From positions 1-64,000 of the forward strand of contig NZ_JBJQIK030000014.1 in assembly GCF_045984285.3 (NCBI RefSeq): 64,000 nucleotides of DNA, read 5' to 3'. Shown here one piece after another: positions 27,436-36,071 of the stretch (position 1 is the first letter of the stretch; every line of letters begins with the position of its first letter). The notes beneath the pieces are model-generated. The model saw only the letters and a list, made by a program, of their open reading frames with translations. It ran no database searches and had not been told where the DNA came from. Both the position numbers and the translations under genes were made by a program. The stretch is from Rugamonas sp045984285 (GTDB lineage: Bacteria > Pseudomonadota > Gammaproteobacteria > Burkholderiales > Burkholderiaceae_D).

Positions 27436-28851
27436 GTGAGACTACGGTTCCGCCTTACCCTGCCCCTGATGCTGGGGGCCTTCGCCGTCCATGCCGCCCC
27501 CGGCAAAACCTGCCACCTGCCCGGCGCCGAAGAGGCCCTGCGCTGCGTGAAAGTGGAGGTCCCCCTCGACTACGCCCAGCCGGGCAAGACGCTGGCCATC
27601 CACGTGACGGTGGCCGCCGCTTACCGCGAAGCGGCGCGGCCCGATCCCCTGTTCATCCTCGCCGGCGGGCCAGGACAGGCCGGCAGCGATGTGCTGCCGG
27701 TGATGAACGCCGCCTTCCGCCGCGTGCGCGCCACGCGCGACATCGTGCTGATCGACCAGCGCGGCACTGGCCTGTCCGGCAAGCTCGATTGCAAATCGCC
27801 GCCGGACGTGGAAAGCATGAGCGAGGAGCAGCTGGACGCCGAAGCGCGCCGGTGCATCGAATCGCTCGGCGCGCCCTACCACCTCTACACCACCGATGCC
27901 GCCGCGCGCGACATCGAAAAGGTGCGGGCGGCGCTGGGCTACAGGCAGGTCAACCTGTGGGGCGGCTCCTACGGCACCCGCCTCGCCCAGCACTACGCCC
28001 GCCTCTATCCTTCCAGCGTGCGCACCCTGGTGCTGGACGGCGTTGCAGCGCCGGACCAGGTGATTCCCCTCGGCGCGCATGACGCCCAGGCCGCGCTGGC
28101 CGCCACGTTCAGCCAGTGCGAGAAGGATGCGGCCTGCGCACGCGCCTTCCCGGCCCTGCGCAAGGAGTTCGCCGGCCTGCTGGCGCGCGTTACGAAGGAA
28201 CCGGTCACAATCGACATGAACGATCCGCGCACGGCCGAACTGCGCACCGTGAGCATCGACCGCCGCCGCTTCCTCGCCACCGTGCACCGCGCCCTGTATT
28301 CGCAGGCCGATGCGCGCACCCTGCCCTTCCTGATCCACGGCGCGGCGCAGGGCCGCTGGCAGCCCTTCGTGGCGCGCAGCAACCGCGAGAGCGATTATTC
28401 GGTGGACGGCTCCATGTCCAGCGTGCTGTACCTGTCCGTGATCTGCGCCGAGGACTTCCCGCGCATAACGCAGCAGCTGCAGGACGATGACGCGCGCGAT
28501 TCCTTCATGGGCACGCCGCAGACGCAGCAGCTGGCCTCCCTGTGCCCGCTGCTGAAAGTGAAGCCGGTGGCGCCGGCCGCCGTCACGCCGATTAGCGCGC
28601 CGGTGCTGATGCTGTCCGGCGCGCAGGACCCGGTCACGCCGCCGCGCCGGGCGGAGGCCGCGGCGCGCTCGATGAAGGCTGCGCAGCACCTGGTGGTGCA
28701 GAACGGCGGCCATATCGTCTCCACGCTGGGCTGTGTGCCGCGCCTGATGCGCGAGTTCCTCGACCAGCCGGAAAAGCCGCTCAATGCCGCCTGCCTCAAG
28801 GAGATTCCCGCTCCGACCTTCCAGCTCAACGCCGCTGGCCCGCAACCCTGA
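27436..28851 (+). CDS. Secreted alpha/beta hydrolase, tripeptidyl aminopeptidase-like
   Basis: A 471-aa protein. Start: GTG at 27436 with GGAG eight bases upstream, opening the signal peptide (V/M)RLRFRLTLPLMLGAFAVHA; the in-frame ATGs further upstream would bury it. The fold marks are FILAGGPGQAG (oxyanion loop), DQRGTGLSG, the nucleophile elbow WGGSYGTRLA, the acid in LSGAQDPVTPP and the His in NGGHIVS. This is the S33/TAP-like peptidase family with a C-terminal TAP domain. Probably periplasmic, releasing short peptides from N termini. Ten bases separate it from an ABC exporter, so the three genes are likely one operon. Confidence 0.88.
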   Translation: MRLRFRLTLPLMLGAFAVHAAPGKTCHLPGAEEALRCVKVEVPLDYAQPGKTLAIHVTVAAAYREAARPDPLFILAGGPGQAGSDVLPVMNAAFRRVRATRDIVLIDQRGTGLSGKLDCKSPPDVESMSEEQLDAEARRCIESLGAPYHLYTTDAAARDIEKVRAALGYRQVNLWGGSYGTRLAQHYARLYPSSVRTLVLDGVAAPDQVIPLGAHDAQAALAATFSQCEKDAACARAFPALRKEFAGLLARVTKEPVTIDMNDPRTAELRTVSIDRRRFLATVHRALYSQADARTLPFLIHGAAQGRWQPFVARSNRESDYSVDGSMSSVLYLSVICAEDFPRITQQLQDDDARDSFMGTPQTQQLASLCPLLKVKPVAPAAVTPISAPVLMLSGAQDPVTPPRRAEAAARSMKAAQHLVVQNGGHIVSTLGCVPRLMREFLDQPEKPLNAACLKEIPAPTFQLNAAGPQP

Positions 28852-28861
28852 GGATCCGGAC

Positions 28862-29596
28862 ATGATCGAAGTTCACGACGTAAAAAAACAGTTTGGCGCC
28901 GTACAGGCGCTGGCCGGTGCATCGTTCACCGCGCGCGACGGCCAGGTGACGGCCCTGCTCGGCCCCAACGGCGCCGGCAAGACTACGCTGCTGCGCCTGC
29001 TGGTCGGCCTGATGAAGCGCGACCACGGCAGCATCCTGATCGACGGCGTGGATCCCGGCATCGACCCGATGACGGTGCGCCGCAATATCGGCTTTCTCAC
29101 CGACCAGTTCGGGCTGTACGAACGCCTCAGCACGCGCGAATACCTCGACTACTTCGGCCAGCTGAACGGCATGGACAAGCGCGCCATCGCGCAGCGCATC
29201 GAGGAAGTGACGGAGCTGCTGTCGCTGCAGGACATCCTGGAGCGGCGCGGCAAAGGCTTCTCCCAGGGCCAGCGCATCAAGGTGGCGCTGGCGCGCACGC
29301 TGCTGCACCGGCCGCGCAACCTGCTGCTGGATGAACCGAGCCGCGGCCTGGACGTGATGAGCACCCGCGCCCTGCGCAAGGCGCTGGCGGCGCTGCGCGC
29401 GGACGGCTGCTGCGTGATCATGGCCACACACGTGATGCAGGAGGTAACGCACTCCTGCGACGACGTGATCGTGATCGCCAAAGGCGCCACCGTGGCCCAG
29501 GGCACGCCGGAATCGCTGTGCGAACGCACCGGCATCGCCAACCTGGAAGACGCATTCGTGAAACTGGTGGGTACCGAAGAAGGGATTTCCGTATGA
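28862..29596 (+). CDS. ABC transporter ATP-binding protein (NatA-like)
   Basis: A 244-aa ATPase: Walker A GPNGAGKTTLL, Q-loop LTDQFGLYERLSTREYL, a variant signature FSQGQRIKVALAR (Gln where most have Gly), Walker B LLLDEPSRGLDV and the switch His in MATHVMQEV. The form matches the ATPases of ABC-2 type exporters such as NatAB. Start: ATG at 28862 with GAGG upstream. Its stop overlaps the permease start by four bases. Confidence 0.92.
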   Translation: MIEVHDVKKQFGAVQALAGASFTARDGQVTALLGPNGAGKTTLLRLLVGLMKRDHGSILIDGVDPGIDPMTVRRNIGFLTDQFGLYERLSTREYLDYFGQLNGMDKRAIAQRIEEVTELLSLQDILERRGKGFSQGQRIKVALARTLLHRPRNLLLDEPSRGLDVMSTRALRKALAALRADGCCVIMATHVMQEVTHSCDDVIVIAKGATVAQGTPESLCERTGIANLEDAFVKLVGTEEGISV

Positions 29597-30777
29597 AGCC
29601 CGCAATCTGGGTGGTGATGGTGAAGGAGCTGCGCGAGACGCTGCGCGACAAGCGCTCGGTGGGCATGCTGGCGATGTTCGTGCTGCTGTATCCCCTGCTG
29701 GTGGGCGGCATTCTGCAGCAGCAGATTCACCGCGCAACGAAGCCGGAAAAGGAAGGCATCCCGCTGACCGCCATCGGCGGCGCGCAGGCGCCAACGCTGA
29801 TGGCGCAGCTGAAGCAGGCCAATATCAATGTCACGGAATCGCCCGCCATGAGCGAGGAGGACATCGCGGCCCTGCTGCGCAAGGGGAAGATGGCGGCCGT
29901 GCTGACGGTCAGCGAAGAGTTCACCGATAACTACAAGGCCATGCGCCCTGCGCGCATCGAGCTGTGGTATGACTCGGCCAGCGAGAACCGGCGCCGCATC
30001 GACGATATCGAGAACGTGCTGCGCAACTACAGCAACACCATCGCCGGCGCGCGACTGCTGGCGCACGGCGTGTCGCCGGTGGCGCTGTCGCCTATCCACC
30101 TGCAGAAGTTCGATACCGGCACCAGCGCCTCGCGCTCCGCCTCCATCATCGGCAGCATGCTGGGCATGTTCTTCGTGCCGGCCTTCTTCTTCGCCATGAG
30201 CGCGGCGCTGGACAGCACCGCAGGCGAACGCGAACGCCGATCGCTGGAAGTGCTGCTGGCGCAGCCGGCGCGTCCGATGGACCTCCTTGGCGGCAAGTGG
30301 GCTGCGGCGGCCACCCTGTCCATCGTCGGCCTGACGGTGGAACTGGCCATTGCGCACGGCATGCTGAAATGGCTGCCGCTGGAAGAAATCGGCATGTCGT
30401 GGCGGCTTTCCCTGCCCCACCTGCTGGCGGTGTGCTTCGTGTCCATCTCGCTGCCGATGTTCGCCGCGGCCCTGCTGGTGGCACTGGGCGTGAACGCCAA
30501 ATCCCTGAAGGAAGCGCAGACCACGGCCAGCTTCGCGCTGCTGGTGCCCATGATTCCGGTCATCGTGATTCCCATGCTGAACCTGGAGAGCGCAACGTGG
30601 ATGTACCTGGTGCCGATGGTGGGCCACCAGCACCTGCTCAGCGAACTGGCCAAGGGCCAGGCCATCGGCCTGCTGCCCTTCGCGCTGGTGTTCTTCAGCA
30701 GCCTGCTGCTGGCGCTGGCCGTGCTGTTCTTCACCGAGCGGCGCATGCGCTCCGAGAAGTACATGATGGCGGTCTGA
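29593..30777 (+). CDS. ABC-2 type exporter permease (NatB-like)
   Basis: A 394-aa membrane protein starting MKPAIWVVMVKELRETLRDKRS, the usual cytoplasmic lead into TM1 (about residues 25-45). A large extracytoplasmic domain follows (about 46-185), then TM segments from about 188 on, with the ERERRSLEVLLAQPARP coupling helix seen in NatB-type permeases. It partners the ATPase upstream. The substrate is unknown; the upstream secreted peptidase suggests a link to peptides, as inference only. Confidence 0.87.
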   Translation: MKPAIWVVMVKELRETLRDKRSVGMLAMFVLLYPLLVGGILQQQIHRATKPEKEGIPLTAIGGAQAPTLMAQLKQANINVTESPAMSEEDIAALLRKGKMAAVLTVSEEFTDNYKAMRPARIELWYDSASENRRRIDDIENVLRNYSNTIAGARLLAHGVSPVALSPIHLQKFDTGTSASRSASIIGSMLGMFFVPAFFFAMSAALDSTAGERERRSLEVLLAQPARPMDLLGGKWAAAATLSIVGLTVELAIAHGMLKWLPLEEIGMSWRLSLPHLLAVCFVSISLPMFAAALLVALGVNAKSLKEAQTTASFALLVPMIPVIVIPMLNLESATWMYLVPMVGHQHLLSELAKGQAIGLLPFALVFFSSLLLALAVLFFTERRMRSEKYMMAV

Positions 30778-30835
30778 GCGCGCTGCGGCCGGCTCCATTA
30801 CAATGGCCGCAACCCTGAATCACGGAGAGAATGCA

Positions 30836-31258
30836 ATGGAAGTTAAAGTCAGCTGGAACGGCCCTTCGGGCATGAGCTTCCGGGCCCAGACCGGGTCCGG
30901 CCACATGGTATCCATGGACGGCGCGCCCGAAGGCGGCGGCAACAACCTGGCGCCGCGCCCGATGGAGATGGTGCTGCTGGGGACCGGCGGCTGCACGGCC
31001 TATGATGTGGTGCTGATCCTGAAGCGTGGCCGCGAGGACGTGCGCGGCTGCGACGTGACCCTGAAAGCGGATCGCGCAGAGACCGATCCCAAGGTCTTCA
31101 CCCGCATTAACTTCCACTTCGTCGTCACCGGCAAAAACCTCAAGCCGGGCGCGGTGGAACGCGCGGTCGCGCTGTCGCACGAGAAGTACTGCTCGGCCAG
31201 CATCATGATGGCGAAGACCGCTACGCTCACGACCTCGTTCGAGATTGTCGAGGTCTGA
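30836..31258 (+). CDS. OsmC/YhfA family protein
   Basis: A 140-aa protein of the OsmC fold. The two conserved Cys are in LGTGGCTAYDVVLIL and HEKYCSASIMMAKTA; OsmC/Ohr proteins use this pair to reduce organic peroxides, while YhfA members may have other roles. It resembles YhfA more than Ohr. Start: ATG at 30836 (MEVKVSWNG), preceded by GGAGA. A TACAAT at 30799 may be its -10 box, so it may be separate from the ABC genes. Confidence 0.87.
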   Translation: MEVKVSWNGPSGMSFRAQTGSGHMVSMDGAPEGGGNNLAPRPMEMVLLGTGGCTAYDVVLILKRGREDVRGCDVTLKADRAETDPKVFTRINFHFVVTGKNLKPGAVERAVALSHEKYCSASIMMAKTATLTTSFEIVEV

Positions 31259-31334
31259 GCCCTACGGACGCGGCCAGCCCGGGCCATTGCCTTCGGGTGA
31301 GTTAAAGTTTGATTTTCTGCCTTCAGGACTTCGT

Positions 31335-31904
31335 ATGAACCGGATTCTCATTGCGGCCACCCTGGCCACTAGCACTGCGGCATGGGCCGCTCCCGCAGCC
31401 GTCGTGCAAACGCGTGACGTGCCGGTCAACCAGTTCCTGCAGGGGCGCCTGAAGGTGCAGATTCCGCTGAACATCCCCGTGCCGGTGGAATACGCACAAT
31501 CCGCTGTCAAACGGGCGGGCTATTCCTATTGGATGCGTCCCGCCGACGCAGCCACGGCCAGCGCCGAGAAGCTCCCGAACCGCAACGGCTACATGTACGC
31601 GTCCACCGCCACCAATGTGACCTACGACGCACGCCATAAGGTCTTCTACGGCATCGACGATCCGGGCTCGCTCAACAAGCTGAAAGGCGCTGCGACCAAT
31701 ATCGAGGTCAAGCAGTTCAAGGAGGGGAAATTCCCGGCCGTGATGCTCTCGATGATCAGCGGCACGACGGGCCAGCCAGCCTACTTCATGTACATGGCAA
31801 CGGGTGTAAAGAACGAAGTGTTCTTCCTGTCCCTGCGCGCGCCGGACGGCCGCCCCGATATCGGCGCAGCAGTGTGGGCCAAGCTGGCCGCGAACATCAA
31901 ATGA
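31335..31904 (+). CDS. Secreted protein of unknown function
   Basis: A 189-aa protein, not recognised. It has a signal peptide (MNRILIAATLATSTAAWAAPAA) and a mature region with SYWMRPADAAT, NGYMYASTATNVTYDARHKVFYG and a C-terminal FMYMATGVKNEVFFLSLRAPDG. Start at 31335 opens the signal peptide; the frame remains open upstream without family support. Its stop codon overlaps the next start (ATGA), so the two small secreted proteins are made together. Confidence 0.72.
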   Translation: MNRILIAATLATSTAAWAAPAAVVQTRDVPVNQFLQGRLKVQIPLNIPVPVEYAQSAVKRAGYSYWMRPADAATASAEKLPNRNGYMYASTATNVTYDARHKVFYGIDDPGSLNKLKGAATNIEVKQFKEGKFPAVMLSMISGTTGQPAYFMYMATGVKNEVFFLSLRAPDGRPDIGAAVWAKLAANIK

Positions 31905-32245
31905 AATCCCTGTTTCTTTTGCCCTTGCTGCTCATGCTGGCCGGAGCAGCCAATGCGAGCACGCTCCGGACACCATCTTTCGTCGTCGAGATCAAATCGA
32001 AGTGCGCTGAGGGCAATGTCACTTGCGACGACGTGATCTACACCGGCACCAGCAAGAAGACTGGGAAAAGCATCCGGTTACGCGGCAAGACGCTGCATAC
32101 CTGGAAGAACGGCGTCCCTGGCCGCTTCCTCGGATACGAATTCAGGAATGGTAAAACGCATTATCAGGTTCTGGAAGACGGAAACCTGATAGTAAGGCTT
32201 GGAACGAAAGTCATCCTGAGCGAACATGGGGAATGGGACAAGTGA
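31901..32245 (+). CDS. Small secreted protein of unknown function
   Basis: A 114-aa protein with a signal peptide (MKSLFLLPLLLMLAGAANAS). The mature part is basic and beta-rich, with two Cys (KCAEGNVTC) likely to pair, followed by VIYTGTSKKTGKSIRLRGKTLHTWKNG and a GYEFRNGKTHYQV strand. Codon use is more AT-rich than in neighbours. Not recognised. Translationally coupled to the previous gene. It borders the gene-free AT-rich patch. Confidence 0.7.
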   Translation: MKSLFLLPLLLMLAGAANASTLRTPSFVVEIKSKCAEGNVTCDDVIYTGTSKKTGKSIRLRGKTLHTWKNGVPGRFLGYEFRNGKTHYQVLEDGNLIVRLGTKVILSEHGEWDK

Positions 32246-32613
32246 GCGCCGAGGGGGAGCTATTTTTTACCTCCAGTCTAATTTTCTCTAAACCGTGTTG
32301 ATTCGATCTAAAAGACCCCAGAATGGCGGGGTCGTGTAGCGATTGGCAAACAGGAGGTCGCCTACCACTTTGACAAATCCGATCCTTTCAAAGAGAGTCT
32401 AAAGATTGGATCTCAGAACGGAAACATGGTTCGTTTTAGATTCTGCGCCCGAAAATGTAGATCGAAATAGATTTTGGGGGCGTTTTTATCGATGAATTTA
32501 GAACATCGGATGCTGATTTCAGAAGAGATTAGTATGAGGTCGTTCGAATTAGGCAGTTTTAGAACGGGCGAGAAAAATGGACACCCACACCCTGTACTAA
32601 ACGTCGCCTGTCG
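32246..32613. other. AT-rich gene-free patch with six copies of TCTAAA/TTTAGA
   Basis: No supported gene. TCTAAA occurs at 32287, 32307 and 32398, and its reverse complement TTTAGA at 32435, 32497 and 32558, so three copies point one way and three the other. The last two extend to TTTAGAAC. One frame is open for 52 codons (32312-32467) after a stop but has no ordinary start codon near its beginning. The composition differs sharply from the flanking DNA, suggesting acquired or decayed sequence. Confidence 0.6.
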
Positions 32614-33681
32614 TCAAGCCAGCGCGCTGGCAAGGATTTGCACTATGCGATCGGCCGAGGCGCCATCCCACATGGCGGGCCGCCGTGTGCCGCCAGCACC
32701 GGCCCGGAGTACTTGCATCGCGGTGGCGACGATGATGTCAGGATACGTGCCGGCGAGGCGGTTGCTGCCTTGTTCGACGGTGATGGGGCGCTCGGTGCTG
32801 TCGCGCAGGGTGATGCAGGGAATCCCCAGCATGGTGGTTTCTTCCTGGAGGCCGCCGGAGTCGGTAAGCACCAGTGCGGCCTCGCGCCACAAGGCGAGGA
32901 ATTCCATGTAGGACTTCGGGCCGCACAGGGTGATACATTCGCCGCCAAAGTCGATAGCGCTGCGCTTCAGCGCCGCGCGGGTGCGGGGATGTACGGGGAA
33001 AACGAGCGGCAGTTCGCGCGATACCAGACGCAGCGCTTCTGCCAAGCGCGCCAGGGTAATGGGGTCATCGACATTCGAGGCGCGGTGCAGCGTTACGACG
33101 CCGTAGCGCTTGCGCCGGCCGCCAGGCGGCAAACGCGCGGCCTGGTACAGCAGATTGTCGGCCATGACGTTGCCGACAAAATGGATCGCATCGCGCGGCT
33201 TGCCTTCCCGTTGCAGGTTCGCGGCGGCTGAGGGCTCGGTGACGAAGAACCAGTCCGCAATGCTGTCCACGACCACGCGGTTGATTTCCTCCGGCATCGT
33301 CATGTCGCCGCTGCGCAGCCCTGCTTCCACATGGGCGACATGGATGCGCAGCTTTTTCGCAGCGATGGCGCAGGCCAGCGTGGAATCGACGTCGCCGACC
33401 ACCACGACCGCGTCCGGCGGCGCGGCGCGGCACAGCTCTTCGAAAGCCATCATGATGCGCGCCGTCTGCTGCGCGTGGGTGCCGCCGCCTGCGCCCATGA
33501 AAACGTCCGGCGGCGGAATGCCGAGTTCTTCGAAAAAGACCTCGTTCATCTCGCGGTCGTAATGCTGGCCGGTGTGGACGATGCGGTAATCGAGCCCGCC
33601 ATGCGCGCGCAGGGCACGCACGATGGGCGCAATCTTCATGAAGTTGGGACGGGCTCCCGCCACGAGGTAGAGGATGGGCAT
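32614..33681 (-). CDS. wecB: UDP-N-acetylglucosamine 2-epimerase (non-hydrolysing)
   Basis: Interconverts UDP-GlcNAc and UDP-ManNAc for surface polysaccharides. The 355-aa protein begins MPILYLVAGARPNFMKIAPI and carries HTGQHYDREMNEVFF, VVGDVDSTLACAIAA, HVEAGLRSGDMTMPEEINR, VTLHRASNVDD, LTDSGGLQEETTMLGIPC and TERPITVEQGSNRL, all standard blocks. Start: ATG at 33681. It stands alone, with no other polysaccharide gene nearby, and its 3' end faces the AT-rich patch. Confidence 0.95.
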   Translation of the reverse strand: MPILYLVAGARPNFMKIAPIVRALRAHGGLDYRIVHTGQHYDREMNEVFFEELGIPPPDVFMGAGGGTHAQQTARIMMAFEELCRAAPPDAVVVVGDVDSTLACAIAAKKLRIHVAHVEAGLRSGDMTMPEEINRVVVDSIADWFFVTEPSAAANLQREGKPRDAIHFVGNVMADNLLYQAARLPPGGRRKRYGVVTLHRASNVDDPITLARLAEALRLVSRELPLVFPVHPRTRAALKRSAIDFGGECITLCGPKSYMEFLALWREAALVLTDSGGLQEETTMLGIPCITLRDSTERPITVEQGSNRLAGTYPDIIVATAMQVLRAGAGGTRRPAMWDGASADRIVQILASALA

Positions 33682-33724
33682 GCTCCATCTGAGCACACCG
33701 GCGCCGGCGGGATTGTGAGGAAGA

Positions 33725-34366
33725 TCAGATGTGGTACGTGGTGCTGGTCATTACCTTGCTCATTGCCTTCATCGCCAGCTGCACCGGCATTGGCGTGGCG
33801 GTGGCGCCCATCTCCTGCGCGGCCTTCCCGTGCGCGATTTCGTCAATGCGCATCTGGTCCACGATGGCGCGCGAGCGGGCGTCGTTCGGCGGCAGGCTTT
33901 CCAGGTGGCCGTCCAGGTGCTTTTCCACCTGGCGTTCGGTTTCGACCACGAAACCCAGGCTGTAGGCGTCGCCCATTTTGGCGGCCACCGTGCCCAGCGC
34001 GTAGGCGCCGGCATAGAACAGCGGCGCGAGCACGCTGGTCTGGGAATTCAGCTCCTTGAGGCGCTCGGCGGTCCAGGCCAGGTGGTCTTCCTCTTCGCGC
34101 GAGGCGCGCTCGAACTGGGCGCGCACTTCTTCGGTCTTGGCGAAACGGGCCTGCGAGTTGTACAGGGCCTGCGCCATCACTTCGCCCACGTGGTCGACAC
34201 GGATCAGGCCAGCGCTGTGCTTCATCTCGGCCTCGGTCATTTCAGTATCGGGGATGTGGCTGGCCGGAGTCGGGCGCGAGGCCGATGCCACGCCGGAGAT
34301 CACGCGCAGGGCCTTGTCGGCGCTGGCGATAAAGCGGTCGAGGGGGTTATGGTGCTTGCTGCTCAT
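33725..34366 (-). CDS. coq7: 2-polyprenyl-3-methyl-6-methoxy-1,4-benzoquinone monooxygenase
   Basis: Di-iron hydroxylase of ubiquinone synthesis. The 213-aa protein has iron-ligand motifs in order: IRVDHVGEVMAQALY, REEEDHLAW, VETERQVEKHLDGHLE and RIDEIAHG. The usual GEVGAQ loop reads GEVMAQ here, a small change. Membrane-associated by amphipathic helices. It is followed upstream on the same strand by an unknown gene 24 bases away. Confidence 0.95.
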   Translation of the reverse strand: MSSKHHNPLDRFIASADKALRVISGVASASRPTPASHIPDTEMTEAEMKHSAGLIRVDHVGEVMAQALYNSQARFAKTEEVRAQFERASREEEDHLAWTAERLKELNSQTSVLAPLFYAGAYALGTVAAKMGDAYSLGFVVETERQVEKHLDGHLESLPPNDARSRAIVDQMRIDEIAHGKAAQEMGATATPMPVQLAMKAMSKVMTSTTYHI

Positions 34367-34390
34367 GGTCTTCTGCCTAAACTTGTTCAG

Positions 34391-34861
34391 TTAACCACGA
34401 TTATATGCCTGGCCGCCCGCCTCTTCGCGCAGGACACGCTGCTTCTCGATCCAGTCGGCCACCGGGCCGCGCACGTCGATGCCCGAGATGTCCTTCGCCA
34501 CGCCCAGGTTGAGGCCGAGCAGGAAGGGAATGGACTCCACCGGCACATGGGGGCAGTAGTCGCCAAAGGCGCGCAGGAAACGCTGCGATTCCACCACCTT
34601 GATCACGCGCTCGCCGCTCATGTACTGCAGGATGCTGGTCACGCTGTGGCCGGAACCGATGGAGCGGTAGATGAATTTGTTGAATTCCTTGTCCAGCGCC
34701 TTGAAGTCCAGTGTTTCCTTGGTCATCAAGCCGGCAAGGTAGCACAGGCCTAGCGCGACCCGGAAGAAACCCTCCGACTCGCTCTTGCTCAGCCCGCAAC
34801 GGGTAACTGCAAGTATCTTCTCCTGCAGCGCAACATCCAATTTGGCATTTTCCTGGCTCAT
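34391..34861 (-). CDS. Conserved cytoplasmic protein of unknown function
   Basis: A 156-aa protein without signal or membrane segments: helical, with LQEKILAVTRCGLSKSESEGFFRVALGLCYLAGLM, a middle FNKFIYRSIGSGHSVTSILQYM and C-terminal VADWIEKQRVLREE. Not assigned to a family with confidence. Start: ATG at 34861. A TATAGT on the minus strand ends eight bases upstream, so the leader is very short and there is no Shine-Dalgarno sequence. It lies upstream of coq7 and may be cotranscribed with it. Confidence 0.72.
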   Translation of the reverse strand: MSQENAKLDVALQEKILAVTRCGLSKSESEGFFRVALGLCYLAGLMTKETLDFKALDKEFNKFIYRSIGSGHSVTSILQYMSGERVIKVVESQRFLRAFGDYCPHVPVESIPFLLGLNLGVAKDISGIDVRGPVADWIEKQRVLREEAGGQAYNRG

Positions 34862-35167
34862 GGACAAGCACTATAGCGCATGAATGCGTAGTATTGCGCC
34901 TTGCCAGTGAGGGATGCACTTGTTACCCTTAGTCTTCTATCAACTGCCTCGCCTGCTAATGCCTGCGTTTGCCCCGCACTCCCCCCTGATCCGCCGACGC
35001 TCCGTTCCCCGGATTGCGCACTCTGGCGCAGCGATTGTGCGGACTATCGCAATGCGGCAACCCATGTGTCGCGTATTCAATACAATGCCATCATGTGAAA
35101 AAAGCAGCGATGGCCGACACAATAGTGCGCCATGCTGCGCCGCAACACGACAGATTCAGGAGTAAGC
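34862..35167. promoter_or_regulatory. Divergent intergenic region
   Basis: No gene is supported here. On the minus strand TATAGT at 34878-34873 serves the unknown gene. On the plus strand TACAAT at 35081-35086 is a candidate -10 box for the ABC ATPase gene, giving a leader of about 75 bases; AGGAG lies seven bases before that start. No clear -35 hexamers or operator repeats were seen. Confidence 0.45.
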
Positions 35168-36061
35168 ATGGAATTACGCATTCGCAACTTGTCCAAGACC
35201 TACGCCAATGGCGTGGTGGCGCTGGACAATATTTCGCTGGATATCCCCTCGGGGATGTTCGGCCTGCTGGGTCCGAACGGGGCGGGCAAGTCCACCCTGA
35301 TGCGGACCCTGGCAACGCTGCAGGAATGCGATACCGGCTCCGTCTTCTTTGGCGACGTGGACGTGCTGGACGAAAAGGATGAAGTGCGGCGCCTGCTCGG
35401 CTACCTGCCGCAGGACTTCGGCGTGTACCCGAAAGTTACCGCCTATGAGATGCTGGACCACTTTGCGGTGCTGAAAGGCCTGTCGAGCCGCGCCCGCCGC
35501 CGCGAGGTGGTGGACGGCCTGCTGCAGCAAACCAATCTGTTTGACGTGCGCAACCAGCGCCTTGGCACCTTCTCGGGCGGCATGCGCCAGCGCTTCGGCA
35601 TCGCCCAGGCCCTGCTGGGCGACCCGAAGCTGATTATCGTGGACGAACCCACCGCCGGCCTCGATCCCCAGGAGCGCGTGCGCTTCCATAACCTGCTGTC
35701 GGACATCGGCGACGAGCGCACCGTGATCCTGTCGACCCACATCGTGAGCGATGTGGCCGACCTGTGCGCCAATATGGCCATCATCAACAAGGGACACCTG
35801 CTGGTGGCGGGCCCCACCCAGCAGCTGGTGGACGACGTCAGCTGCAAGATCTGGGCGCGCATCGTGGACAAGCGCGAGCTGTCCGCCTTCCAGCAGCGCC
35901 ACAACGTCATTTCCACCCGCCTGCTGTCGGGCCGCACGCTGATCCACGTCTACAGCGACCACGATCCGGGCGACGGCTTCGAAGAAGCGATCGGCGATCT
36001 GGAAGACCTGTACTTCGCCACCATCACCGGCCGCCACAACCCTTCCGACAACTGCGACTGA
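35168..36061 (+). CDS. ABC transporter ATP-binding protein, partner of the permease-peptidase fusion
   Basis: A 297-aa ATPase: Walker A GLLGPNGAGKSTLM, Q-loop LPQDFGVYPKVTAYEML, signature FSGGMRQRFGIAQALL, Walker B LIIVDEPTAGLDP and switch His in LSTHIVSDV. The C-terminal third (from about 215) is an extension beyond the usual nucleotide-binding domain. The stop is ten bases before the next start, so the two form an exporter operon. Confidence 0.93.
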   Translation: MELRIRNLSKTYANGVVALDNISLDIPSGMFGLLGPNGAGKSTLMRTLATLQECDTGSVFFGDVDVLDEKDEVRRLLGYLPQDFGVYPKVTAYEMLDHFAVLKGLSSRARRREVVDGLLQQTNLFDVRNQRLGTFSGGMRQRFGIAQALLGDPKLIIVDEPTAGLDPQERVRFHNLLSDIGDERTVILSTHIVSDVADLCANMAIINKGHLLVAGPTQQLVDDVSCKIWARIVDKRELSAFQQRHNVISTRLLSGRTLIHVYSDHDPGDGFEEAIGDLEDLYFATITGRHNPSDNCD

Positions 36062-36071
36062 GAGGGACGCC

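Noticed and set aside
32474..32911. 145-codon plus-strand frame running from the AT-rich patch into wecB
   Set aside because: Most of it is antisense to wecB and no ribosome binding site or family match is seen.
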